Under the pieces are notes generated by a model that had not been told where the DNA came from, searched no databases, and saw only the letters and a list, made by a program, of their open reading frames with translations. This document shows, in pieces, positions 54,398 through 62,825 of a DNA stretch of 64,000 nucleotides. The number at the start of each line of letters is the position of its first letter. Positions within the stretch are counted from its first letter, which is position 1. This DNA is from Geitlerinema sp. PCC 9228 (GTDB lineage Bacteria; Cyanobacteriota; Cyanobacteriia; Cyanobacteriales; PCC-9228): the NCBI RefSeq assembly GCF_001870905.1, contig NZ_LNDC01000133.1:1-64000 (forward strand), given 5' to 3'. The position numbers and the translations under genes were made by a program.

Positions 54398-55393
54398 ATG
54401 AGTCCTTGGACTTGTACGGGACCGCCAGGTGAAGAGCACGAACCGGTCAATAATTCGACCCCGGTGTGTACGGTGTGCGGTCGTCCTCGCGAGGAAAGTG
54501 AAAAAAACCCACCGCCTAATGGAACGTCTAAAGGTCCGAAACCACCGAAATCTACTTTGATTGCCGCCTCCACAGCTGCTTTGGTTGTTGTTGGTGGCGT
54601 ATTTATTTGGCAGTTGCCCAACATCCCAGTTCTCTGCGATACCGTAGGCAACTGCGCTGTAGATAAAGAAAATCAAAAACTGTACGAAACCGCCGTTTCC
54701 GAAGCAGACAGTGCCGTCAACGCTGCCAACCAAGCCACACAAGTATCTGAGTTACAACAAGCCCGCGATCGCTTGCAAGGCGCGATCGAGCAATTGCGAT
54801 CGGTATCTCCCGAATCCAAACAAGTGTATCTGCAAGCCCAAGACGCCCTTACTGACTACGAAGGGCAGCTAACGAGTATGGACGAACGGCTGCAAAAAGA
54901 GCAAGTTGCCCAGCAAAAGCTCAACCAAGCCACCAACCAAGCCAACTCTGCCCAACAGCAGAGCAGCCAAGCTAGTACGCTAGAAGAATTTGAAGCAGCT
55001 CAAGCCAAGTGGCAAGAAGCAACAAAAGCTTTAAAGGAGATTCCGGACAATACATTTGTCACGGCACAAAAAGAGCAAAAATTACCCCAATACCAGAAAA
55101 AAGTAACAGAACTTGAAGACAAAATCGAACAAAAGGTTGCTGCCCAACGCCAACGTAGAAATTCCTCTCAAAACTACCACAGAGGCGATATCGAACAAAA
55201 GGTTGATAATGCCCAACGCCAACGTAGAAATTCCTCTCGCCACTACCACAGAGGCGATCGCACGGGATCTAGAGGCACTCCACCACCACCAGATCCCAAA
55301 TCGCCTGCCGATCCTTGCAATCCGGTTTGGGGAGACCCTGCGCCTGGATGTTCTAGTTCTCAGTCAGGTTCTTCCTCAGAACCAGTTTGGTAA
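54398..55393 (+). CDS. Cys-cluster / TM / coiled-coil protein with repeat tail
   Basis: 331 residues. The N-terminus carries W4-x-C6, H14 and C24-x-x-C27, which could form a zinc ribbon. A membrane helix follows (STLIAASTAALVVVGGVFIW, about 51-70), then two nearby Cys (LCDTVGNC). A long Gln/Ala-rich coiled-coil runs to about residue 240, then two tandem 22-23-residue repeats. The tail is Pro/Ser-rich and ends SSSEPVW. Likely an envelope scaffold with a cytosolic metal-binding head. Two short Cys-containing segments near the C-terminus could form a disulphide. No known family; it starts an apparent operon with two proteases. Confidence 0.72.
   Translation: MSPWTCTGPPGEEHEPVNNSTPVCTVCGRPREESEKNPPPNGTSKGPKPPKSTLIAASTAALVVVGGVFIWQLPNIPVLCDTVGNCAVDKENQKLYETAVSEADSAVNAANQATQVSELQQARDRLQGAIEQLRSVSPESKQVYLQAQDALTDYEGQLTSMDERLQKEQVAQQKLNQATNQANSAQQQSSQASTLEEFEAAQAKWQEATKALKEIPDNTFVTAQKEQKLPQYQKKVTELEDKIEQKVAAQRQRRNSSQNYHRGDIEQKVDNAQRQRRNSSRHYHRGDRTGSRGTPPPPDPKSPADPCNPVWGDPAPGCSSSQSGSSSEPVW
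55124..55258. repeat. Tandem repeat encoding IEQKV...RRNSS...YHRGD units
   Basis: Unit 1 (55124-55189, 66 bases) and unit 2 (55190-55258, 69 bases) are nearly identical. They encode IEQKVAAQRQRRNSSQNY then HRGD, and IEQKVDNAQRQRRNSSRHY then HRGD. The high identity suggests a recent in-frame duplication. Confidence 0.85.
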
Positions 55394-55437
55394 GGAATTG
55401 TTGGGCAGTTATAAGATTTCCCATGGAGGCTATACTC

Positions 55438-57756
55438 ATGCGAAGATTCAAACTCATTGCAGCTTTTTTGATGGGGTTGGCTTTGGTTTTAGCTACCAAT
55501 CTCCCCGTTGCTAGTATTTCCAGTTCTTCTGTTGTTCGCGAATCCCCGCCCGATTCCGCGCAAGTTCCTCAAAGCGATCGCAGCTATCCCGTCGCCTTAA
55601 ATATAGGGAAACTCTTTACCTTTTATCAAGGATTGCAAGAGTCGGACTCGCTGATTCAACAGGGGAATATCCAACAGGCAGCGCGGATTCAAAAACAACT
55701 CAAAGAGGATTTTCCGCGACCGGATGCGGTTCTCGCTCCTATTACCGATGTAGAAAACCTTTCTAATGAGGGCAAAAAATATTACGAGTTAGCCGAAGCT
55801 GGAATTGACAGCGGATTAAAGGATAAAGCTTTGCAACCTTTGAAATTGCTCACCAGCAATTATCCAGACTTCCTTCCCGGTCACCTCATGCTCGCTAAAA
55901 CCTATGAAAAATACGAACAACCAGACAAAGCCTTAGAAACATTAGAGAGAGCTACAGATTTTTATCCCCAAAGCACAGAAATTCTGGATGCCAAAATCAA
56001 ACTCCTCAAAGAAGATCATAAATACTTACAAGCATCCATTGCCGCCCGCAAATTGACAATTACCTTTCCCAACCATCCCCAAGTTGATAAATATAAAAAA
56101 GTAGCCAAGGACAACTTTTTGGCTTGGAAACAGGATATAGAAGGTTTTGTCACAGGGGCTCGTCTCGTTTCTGCCATGACAGGGGATCTTTCTTCTGCCA
56201 GAGAGCTAGCTGCGATTATTGCGCTGGGAGAAGTGAAGTATGGAGAATATCTAGCCGAACAATACAAACAAGAACTGCCTTTGGTGGAAGACGAAGAGGT
56301 AGTGAATTATGTTGATTCGATAGGTCAAAAAGTAGCCAAAAAGCTAGGTCGCCAACAAGACAGCGTTGGCAATCCGATTAAATATGAATTTTATGTCATT
56401 GATGCTCCCAATACCAATGCTTTTGCTTTGGCAGGTGGGAAAATTTTTCTCTATTCGGGATTGCTAGAAATTCTGAATTCAGAAGCAGAGCTGGCAGGGA
56501 TTTTAGCCCACGAAGCTGCTCATGCTGCTTTATCTCATAGTATTGAGGAAAAAATTGAGTTTACTACAGCACAAAATATTTCTAAGCTAATTCCTTTTGG
56601 GTCATTTCTGACTGACTTACAACAAGCAAAATATAACCGTCACCAGGAACGAGATGCGGATATTTTGGGTACGCGAGCTTTAACGGAAGCCGGTTATGCA
56701 GCTGATGGTTTGCACCGGGTAATGAAAACTTTTAATAAATTGGGATCGTCAGGTCCTACTTGGTCGGCCAGTCATCCGCCTACCGACAAACGAATTAAAT
56801 ACTTGCAAGATTTGATTCAGCGTCGCAATTACAATCGTTACCAGTATGAAGGTGTCCAACCTTACTGGCAAGAGAAAAATATCCTGCGGGAAAATCTCAG
56901 GTTTTCTTTAGCTAGTCTCGATCCGGAAGATGTGGAAGAAGATTCCGGTGGCGGTGGACTTTTGGGTAAAATTGGCGATGCTATCAGCGATGCCGTTTCC
57001 TTTGGCGGTGACGATGACCTAGAAATTCCGACTCCTTCGGATGGTCTCATCCAGCTAGCCAACTTACAGCAAGCTGCCACCTTAACCCAACAAGAAGCGG
57101 ATGCCAGCGAAGAAAGCGAAGCGCAAGCCGACAGTCAAACGGAGGATACCGAATCCCAGCAGGCTACTGCGGATAGTAGCAATACCAGTTCCGAGTCGGA
57201 AACTGCCGATGCTACAGCAGGAACAAATTCTACTGTAGAAGGCGATGCATTGGTTTCCGAGTCGCAAGAAGGCAATGCCACAAACGAAAGCAGCGATGGT
57301 GCAGAAGAAGCGCCAACACCACAAGAAAACACCGCCGACAATGACCAGCAAACTGCCCAAGGAACTTCCCAAGGAACCCAAAAAATTCCTTTTGAGAATT
57401 TTTGGCAGGAAAAACAGGGTGTGGTTTTGCAACTGTTGCATGCCAATGTAAAGCCCTGGGGTCGCTATACCTTAGATATTAAGGTGGAAAATCATAGCGA
57501 AGAAAAATTTGGCATTGGTCCTTTTGCAGTTGATATTTTGACCTACGAACGGGAAGAAATTCCTTCTGATTTTAAAGTGAAAGAAGGAAATGCTATCGTC
57601 GAACCAGGGGATACTCTAATTGCAACGGTGAAAGTAATTGGCCAGAAATGGCAAACCAATGAAGGAAAACAAGAAGAAACTGAGAACCAGCAAGGATTGG
57701 TACTAAGCATTCGGGAGTCCACGCCAGCTGGTCGTGTTTTCCGTATAGGTTTCTAA
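55438..57756 (+). CDS. Secreted M48 metalloprotease with TPR region
   Basis: 772 residues from the ATG at 55438, with GGAGG eight bases upstream. A signal peptide (FKLIAAFLMGLALVLATNLP) precedes an N-terminal TPR region (YYELAEAGIDSGLKDKALQP, LAKTYEKYEQPDKALETLER). The M48 domain has the zinc motif H358-E-A-A-H362 and the third ligand in ERDADILGTRAL. A Glu/Ser/Thr-rich linker of about 120 residues and a beta-rich, Ig-like C-terminal domain follow. The arrangement recalls BepA-type envelope quality-control proteases, with TPRs here in front. It is 44 bases behind the coiled-coil gene. Confidence 0.88.
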   Translation: MRRFKLIAAFLMGLALVLATNLPVASISSSSVVRESPPDSAQVPQSDRSYPVALNIGKLFTFYQGLQESDSLIQQGNIQQAARIQKQLKEDFPRPDAVLAPITDVENLSNEGKKYYELAEAGIDSGLKDKALQPLKLLTSNYPDFLPGHLMLAKTYEKYEQPDKALETLERATDFYPQSTEILDAKIKLLKEDHKYLQASIAARKLTITFPNHPQVDKYKKVAKDNFLAWKQDIEGFVTGARLVSAMTGDLSSARELAAIIALGEVKYGEYLAEQYKQELPLVEDEEVVNYVDSIGQKVAKKLGRQQDSVGNPIKYEFYVIDAPNTNAFALAGGKIFLYSGLLEILNSEAELAGILAHEAAHAALSHSIEEKIEFTTAQNISKLIPFGSFLTDLQQAKYNRHQERDADILGTRALTEAGYAADGLHRVMKTFNKLGSSGPTWSASHPPTDKRIKYLQDLIQRRNYNRYQYEGVQPYWQEKNILRENLRFSLASLDPEDVEEDSGGGGLLGKIGDAISDAVSFGGDDDLEIPTPSDGLIQLANLQQAATLTQQEADASEESEAQADSQTEDTESQQATADSSNTSSESETADATAGTNSTVEGDALVSESQEGNATNESSDGAEEAPTPQENTADNDQQTAQGTSQGTQKIPFENFWQEKQGVVLQLLHANVKPWGRYTLDIKVENHSEEKFGIGPFAVDILTYEREEIPSDFKVKEGNAIVEPGDTLIATVKVIGQKWQTNEGKQEETENQQGLVLSIRESTPAGRVFRIGF

Positions 57757-57852
57757 CTGTATGTAGTGAAAAGTTGGCTTGGGGGAAATCAAAATTTTTC
57801 TGCTCTTTCCCCCTAAACATTTTTGATTTCGAGGAAAGAGTTCTAGGTACCG

Positions 57853-59664
57853 ATGATGTGGCGTCGATTTTTTTACCGATTGGGAACCACCGCGATCGCT
57901 ACCATCGCGATCGCTGGTTCTGTGTTACCAGCATCTGCCAAACCTTGGCAGGAAATTCAGGAAATGGCACGAAAATTTACCGTGCAAATTCGCCCGTCGG
58001 GCGATTATGGTTCTGGTGTTCTTATTGGGCGCGAAGGAAATACTTACTACGCCCTTACTGCCTGGCACGTGGTCAGTTCTATTAACCCCGATGAAAGCGG
58101 TAGAATTGTTCCTTACGACCAAATCACCCAAACAGGCATTCAATTTCACTGCCGGGATATCGTGGTCAAACCCGTGGCAGAATGTGGTTCCAATGAAGAA
58201 GCTGCCATCGACTTGGCTGTGGTTAAATTTACCAGCGACAAAGATTATCCCGTAGCCACCCTTTCCCAATACCAATACAACATGTATCGAAATGTTACCT
58301 ATTCAGAAAACGGTTCCATGCAAACAGACCGCAGCAATGGGGAACTGCCTTCTGTTTACATTGGTGGTTATCCGCTAGAAGGCGGGATGCCAGAATTTCG
58401 GTTCAATCCCGGGCGATTGTTTGACAATACAGGAACGGCGCTTTCCCATCCCCGGGTAGGAATCCAAGGATATCGACTGGTTTATACCAACTTATCCCAT
58501 AGGGGAATTAGTGGCGGTCCAGTTTTGGATGCAGAAGGTCGCTTAATCGGAATTCACGGTAGGGGAGACGGGAAAGAAATTCGCAGAGAAACCGATGACG
58601 AAGGCAATATAGTTCATAAAACTGTAGAAGACTTCATTGAAGAAGTTAGCAATAAATTTCCGGTCAAATTAGGTCTGAGCGCTGGCATTCCTATGCCTAC
58701 TGTTCTCCAGTGGATACAACAGCATTCGTCGGACCAATCCCTTCTTTCTCTGCTTGACATTGAAAATTCTGCCCCCTCCGAGGCCACGTCAAATGCTTCT
58801 TTAAGAAATAGTTGGCAGCCGCCACAAATTACTCAGAATCCAGGAAATCCTTTTCGATTTATTGCTTTAGGTAATAACAAGTGGCGGTTAAATAATATCG
58901 AAGAAGCATTATCTGATTTTGAAAAAGCGATCGCTCTACAACCAGAATATTTCTTGGGATATTTGGCAAAAGGAATTGCTCTCAGTTACGCCCAACGCCA
59001 CGAAGAATCTTTGCAAGCTTGTGCCACAGCCAGACGGAAAATTGAGGCTACTTTAGGCGAACGACGAGAAAACAGCCGATATCGCTACGATCCTTTACGA
59101 TGCGAGGCGGAAGCCTATGCCAAATTAGGAAAAACAGCAACAGCCTTGGAAAGGTTAAATGAAGCCATCAATTTGGATTTTGAAGAGGGGAGAAACCCTT
59201 CAGATTTGGCTTTAAAAGCTGAGTGGCTATACGCCCAGCAACAATATCGCGGTTCCGAACAAGCATTTACAGAAGCTATTGAATTGCGCGAGGAAAGTGA
59301 ATTGCCGCGATCGCCTTTGCTGTTCAACAATCGAGCCACGGTCAGGATGCAACTATCCAAAAAACAAGCAGCGTTCCAAGATATTGAAACGGCTTTGGAT
59401 ATCAATCCCAATTTTGCACCAGCTTGGAGCAATAAAGGATGGTGGCTGCGCTTGCAAGGTCAATTAGCAAAATCTTTAGAAGCTTACAATCGTGCGGTCA
59501 AACTTGCCCCCAACGATGCCAATGCCTGGAACAATCGCGGTATGACTCTCTATCAGATGGGGCGAGAAAGCGAGGCTTTAGAATCTTTTGAAGAAGCCTT
59601 AGAAATCGACCCCAATTATACCCCAGCTCAGGAAAATCGCGATGCGCTGGTATCGCAACAGTGA
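57853..59664 (+). CDS. Secreted trypsin-like serine protease with C-terminal TPRs
   Basis: 603 residues. A signal peptide ends SVLPASA (about residue 29). The S1-type protease domain has H72 (TAWHVV), D120 (AAIDLAVVKF) and S220 (HRGISGGPVL), a complete triad. After a Ser/Pro-rich linker come at least five TPR units from about residue 340 (NIEEALSDFEKAIALQPEYF, NPNFAPAWSNKGWWLRLQGQ, DANAWNNRGMTLYQMGRESE). TPRs probably select or hold substrates. The gene lies 96 bases behind the M48 gene on the same strand. Confidence 0.9.
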   Translation: MMWRRFFYRLGTTAIATIAIAGSVLPASAKPWQEIQEMARKFTVQIRPSGDYGSGVLIGREGNTYYALTAWHVVSSINPDESGRIVPYDQITQTGIQFHCRDIVVKPVAECGSNEEAAIDLAVVKFTSDKDYPVATLSQYQYNMYRNVTYSENGSMQTDRSNGELPSVYIGGYPLEGGMPEFRFNPGRLFDNTGTALSHPRVGIQGYRLVYTNLSHRGISGGPVLDAEGRLIGIHGRGDGKEIRRETDDEGNIVHKTVEDFIEEVSNKFPVKLGLSAGIPMPTVLQWIQQHSSDQSLLSLLDIENSAPSEATSNASLRNSWQPPQITQNPGNPFRFIALGNNKWRLNNIEEALSDFEKAIALQPEYFLGYLAKGIALSYAQRHEESLQACATARRKIEATLGERRENSRYRYDPLRCEAEAYAKLGKTATALERLNEAINLDFEEGRNPSDLALKAEWLYAQQQYRGSEQAFTEAIELREESELPRSPLLFNNRATVRMQLSKKQAAFQDIETALDINPNFAPAWSNKGWWLRLQGQLAKSLEAYNRAVKLAPNDANAWNNRGMTLYQMGRESEALESFEEALEIDPNYTPAQENRDALVSQQ

Positions 59665-59700
59665 TGCATTCCCGCTATCTTTTAGGGAGAATCGCAAATC

Positions 59701-59819
59701 ATACCAAATCCGATATACATAAACCCACAAAAATTTTGTAGGGCCGATTCGCGAATCGACCCTACACCAGGAAATTTCCATGGATAAAATAGCGAGTCTG
59801 TTTGAGGTGGATTTGGTAT
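59701..59819. mobile_element. MITE-like element with 11-bp perfect terminal inverted repeats
   Basis: ATACCAAATCC (59701-59711) is mirrored by GGATTTGGTAT (59809-59819). The centre contains GTAGGGCCGATTCGCGAATC then GACCCTAC (59739-59766), a 28-base near-perfect palindrome whose core is the same as the repeats in cbiET and cbiG-cobJ. No coding capacity; it lies between the protease gene and the COP23 gene, which converge. Confidence 0.6.
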
Positions 59820-59946
59820 CAAACCTACAGGGAATTTCAATTTTTACGTTTCGTTTGAAATTGCTATATTAGGAAAAGCTTCCCTCCCGAAAAATGGAGA
59901 GAAGCCTGGTGAATTGCTCTGACTCATGGCAGAAATCTTGGTTTCT

Positions 59947-60549
59947 TTACCAAACTGAGCCACTGCTACTGTTGTTGCTGGTTTCTTCGGTGTTTTCCGC
60001 TTCCGGTTCGCTGGTAGGGGTGGGTTCCGTTCCAGCTTCCACAGGGGCATTTTGCAAATAGTCTTCCATATCGAGGTAAATGCGATCGCCGGTTTCGTTA
60101 AGCGTTCCTGCTTGACCGCTACGGAAAGCCAACAAAGCTTGCAACCTGGAACTTGGACTTTGCCAAGGTTTGAGCGTGTACAAGACATACTCGGAAGTAC
60201 AACTAGCGCCCTCACTGGGAACAGCACAGATGACCGGCAAACCGTTGACACGCCCGGTGGTCAAGTACTTCAAGTTGCCGTTGTTGTAAAATTTGTCAAA
60301 ACGTGCAGACACTTGTTGGCAGCGTTCCTGGGGAGTATAGCCAGAGGAATCAAAATGGTCGGAAACCCAGCGAATGACTGGCAAATCCCCCCTAGAGGTT
60401 TCCGCCATGGTCGCTGGGGCACCTTTGCTCTCGCCACAGAAGAAAGAGCTAGCCATGCCCGCACGTACGTTGCTTTGATTGCTAACCACACCAGCAGCTA
60501 CAGCCAAGGCTGAGGCTACTAGGGCGGATGTGATGTATTTTCCTCGCAT
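59947..60549 (-). CDS. COP23-domain secreted protein
   Basis: 200 residues from the ATG at 60549, which has AGGAG seven bases upstream. A signal peptide (LVASALAVAAGVV) is followed by a COP23 domain: FFCGESKGAPATMAETSRGD, PVIRWVSDHFDSSGYTPQER, and LKYLTTGRVNGLPVICAV with paired Cys. The domain is named for a circadian-oscillating membrane protein of cyanobacteria; its function is unknown. The tail is Glu/Thr/Ser-rich and ends SSSGSVW, echoing the end of the 54.4-kb coiled-coil protein. Confidence 0.88.
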   Translation of the reverse strand: MRGKYITSALVASALAVAAGVVSNQSNVRAGMASSFFCGESKGAPATMAETSRGDLPVIRWVSDHFDSSGYTPQERCQQVSARFDKFYNNGNLKYLTTGRVNGLPVICAVPSEGASCTSEYVLYTLKPWQSPSSRLQALLAFRSGQAGTLNETGDRIYLDMEDYLQNAPVEAGTEPTPTSEPEAENTEETSNNSSSGSVW

Positions 60550-60812
60550 AAGCAACTCCTATGAGCGAGTCGTCGCTTTTGATTTCGAGTTGTTCGTTTC
60601 CTATTGTAGCTCGTAATTAGAAAATGACGACCGAGAGATTGCGGAGATGATATCTTTCTTGACAATTTTCCAAACGTTTTTGCCTATAAGGGGCTTATAA
60701 TGCTTACATGTCGGGGAAAGATGTTCGTTTAACTTCCTGTAAAGAAGGAAAAGGGGTTGGCATTTTTTGACACGGAAAGACCCGTACCTAACAACCGAGT
60801 ATTTTCTGGTAG

Positions 60813-61757
60813 CTATTCAGGAAAAAAGTGAGGAAAACGCGCCGTTACTTGCTTTTGGGAAGTCTGAGAGGTAAATTGAGGAGCTCGCTGGCGAAAGGTT
60901 TGTACGGGAATTCCCCAATTAGAACGGACCATTATTTCTTTTAGTTTGGGTCTGGGACGAGTGCCGTCTTGGTATACATAAGGATCGCCCCATACGGGAT
61001 GAGCGCCTTTGCCGTGAATGGCAACCACTTCACCGGCTAAGTTCAGCACTGGACCCCCACTCATTCCTTTGGCTAGGGAATTGGTATACCCAATTTTATA
61101 TCCTTGTTGCAAAACTTTTTCTAAAATTCCTGAAACTTGACCAATTGTAAAAAGAAAACCGTTGGCGGTGGGGGGTGGTTCGTGGAAAGGAAAACCAGCA
61201 ACGGCAACTAAATCTCCTTTGTTCAAGGAATGGGAATTTCCCAATTTAGCAACTTGATAGGAAGCGTTGGGGCTGCGAAACTGGACTAAGGCGAGGTCTT
61301 GGTTGGGAAATAAGGTTTTGCCTACCTGGGAGGCTTGATACGTTTGACCGTCTGGGGTTTGTACGTGATAGATATCGCCGAATGAAAGCACATGATGGTT
61401 GGTGACCACCGTATAAGTATCTTGGGAACGATGGACCATAATGCCCGAACCCCAATTTTGGCTATCTGGCAACCGACTTTCGGTGACCAATAATTTAACT
61501 GTAATTGCACGAGCGCGATCGCGCAATTTTGCTTCCCTTTTAGGGGGAAGAACAGCTACAATAGGTTCCTGCAAGGAGATATTGGGTTTCAGGTGTTCGG
61601 AACTGGGAAAATAAGGTTGGGGCGATGGTAATGGAGGAATAGATGGAGACTGGGAACTTCCGGAGAATACCGAGTTTTGGTTAAAAGTCAGAGGCACCGC
61701 AAAACCAAAACCGATGCCTGCTACAATTGTGAGAAATGCTAGCGATCGCCCCTTCAT
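60813..61757 (-). CDS. Secreted trypsin-like serine protease
   Basis: 314 residues. An N-terminal signal or anchor (LAFLTIVAGIGFGFAVPL) and a Pro/Ser-rich stretch precede the S1-type domain with H122 (VVTNHHVL), D154 (NQDLALVQF) and S233 (KGMSGGPVL). After the Ser the sequence runs VVAIHGKGAHPVWGDPYVY, containing PVWGDP, also present in the tail of the 54.4-kb protein. No TPR or PDZ domain. It is oriented with the COP23 gene (263 bases apart) and opposed to the other protease operon. Confidence 0.88.
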   Translation of the reverse strand: MKGRSLAFLTIVAGIGFGFAVPLTFNQNSVFSGSSQSPSIPPLPSPQPYFPSSEHLKPNISLQEPIVAVLPPKREAKLRDRARAITVKLLVTESRLPDSQNWGSGIMVHRSQDTYTVVTNHHVLSFGDIYHVQTPDGQTYQASQVGKTLFPNQDLALVQFRSPNASYQVAKLGNSHSLNKGDLVAVAGFPFHEPPPTANGFLFTIGQVSGILEKVLQQGYKIGYTNSLAKGMSGGPVLNLAGEVVAIHGKGAHPVWGDPYVYQDGTRPRPKLKEIMVRSNWGIPVQTFRQRAPQFTSQTSQKQVTARFPHFFPE

Positions 61758-61923
61758 CGTTAATTCCTAAACCTACTACCAACAAATCCCTTTGCGAGTT
61801 GGTGTTACAAAAAACTTTAGCAAAACAATAACAAGAGCGAACGTGGATTCGCTCCTGTTACCCACAAAGTGCCTGCCTACAATAGGGTAGCACCGATACA
61901 AGTCACGATGGAGAAACCGCCAT

Positions 61924-62307
61924 TTAATCCTGAACGTATTCCGTTCCTGTTTTCAAAGCCTGTTCGGCGCGCATAAACTCCCGACCCAAATAGGCAGCGT
62001 GGTCGAACATGGTCACCGGGCAAGATTCTTTATCTTCCTCAAACAGTTTCACGCAAAGTTCTTTCGCGGTTCTGCCAGTATAAATTTTGGTTTCGGTACG
62101 TTCGACCTTGCCCTTGGCGGGAATGGGTTTGCCTGTTTCTGGGTCGGCTGCCAAACCCCGTTCGTCAATGACGTTGGTAAAATGTTTGGCACAAATTAAA
62201 TCGGCTTCTCGGTCTAAGTAAATAAGAAAATAGCCGCCCGGATCCAAGTCGATGTGACGCTTGGATAGTTCTTCGTCAACGGCAGTCATGGTTTCTAAGT
62301 TGGCCAT
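61924..62307 (-). CDS. DUF4346 family protein
   Basis: 127 residues. DUF4346 blocks are LSKRHIDLDPGGYFLIYLD, LICAKHFTNVIDERGLAADP and TGRTAKELCVKLFEE, then DHAAYLGREFMRAEQAL. The same domain ends some tetrahydromethanopterin methyltransferase-like or thymidylate-synthase-like proteins; alone it has no assigned role. Cytosolic. It stands alone, upstream of the second protease's divergent neighbour region. Confidence 0.87.
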   Translation of the reverse strand: MANLETMTAVDEELSKRHIDLDPGGYFLIYLDREADLICAKHFTNVIDERGLAADPETGKPIPAKGKVERTETKIYTGRTAKELCVKLFEEDKESCPVTMFDHAAYLGREFMRAEQALKTGTEYVQD

Positions 62308-62415
62308 AAGCGATCGCGAATCTTAAAATCTCAAATTTTTTCTGTATTCTCCTTTCTACGATCCCATGCTTGTGGCTTCTTGGCAAGGTTAGGTCCCCCT
62401 AGGCTGTCAAATTGG

Positions 62416-62814
62416 CTACGAATTGACGGTTTGCAGCAACGCTTCCACCCGTTGGCGGATTTCATCGCGTACTTGACGAAAGGTTTCAATAGGCTGCCCA
62501 TCTGGATCCTCTAGCTGCCAGTCTTGGAAAATCTCCCGTACCACCCATTCCTGGGGCAAATTCACACCGCAACCGCACAGAGACACCACCGCATCGTAGT
62601 TTTGCGGCTGAAAATTCTCCAGCGAATCGGAAGTTTGCTGGCTGATGTCGATGCCAACTTCTTGCATTACTCGAACGGCGGTGGGATGCACTTGACTGGC
62701 TGCCAATCCGGCACTGGTTACGCCAACGTTACCATTTCCCAAGTGGCGGGCAAATCCTTCTGCCATTTGCGAACGGCAGGAATTTTTTTTGCAAACAAAC
62801 ATAATCTGTTTCAT
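62416..62814 (-). CDS. arsC: Arsenate reductase, cyanobacterial ArsC type
   Basis: Reduces arsenate to arsenite. 132 residues from the ATG at 62814. The fold is low-molecular-weight tyrosine phosphatase: the loop CKKNSCRS (Cys8 to Arg14) and the distal redox pair in SLCGCGVNLPQEW. That layout matches the Synechocystis enzyme, which couples to glutathione and glutaredoxin. Frame extension upstream to 62892 would overlap acr3 and is rejected. It lies 11 bases behind acr3 and is cotranscribed with it. Confidence 0.93.
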   Translation of the reverse strand: MKQIMFVCKKNSCRSQMAEGFARHLGNGNVGVTSAGLAASQVHPTAVRVMQEVGIDISQQTSDSLENFQPQNYDAVVSLCGCGVNLPQEWVVREIFQDWQLEDPDGQPIETFRQVRDEIRQRVEALLQTVNS

Positions 62815-62825
62815 GAAACTTTCTC

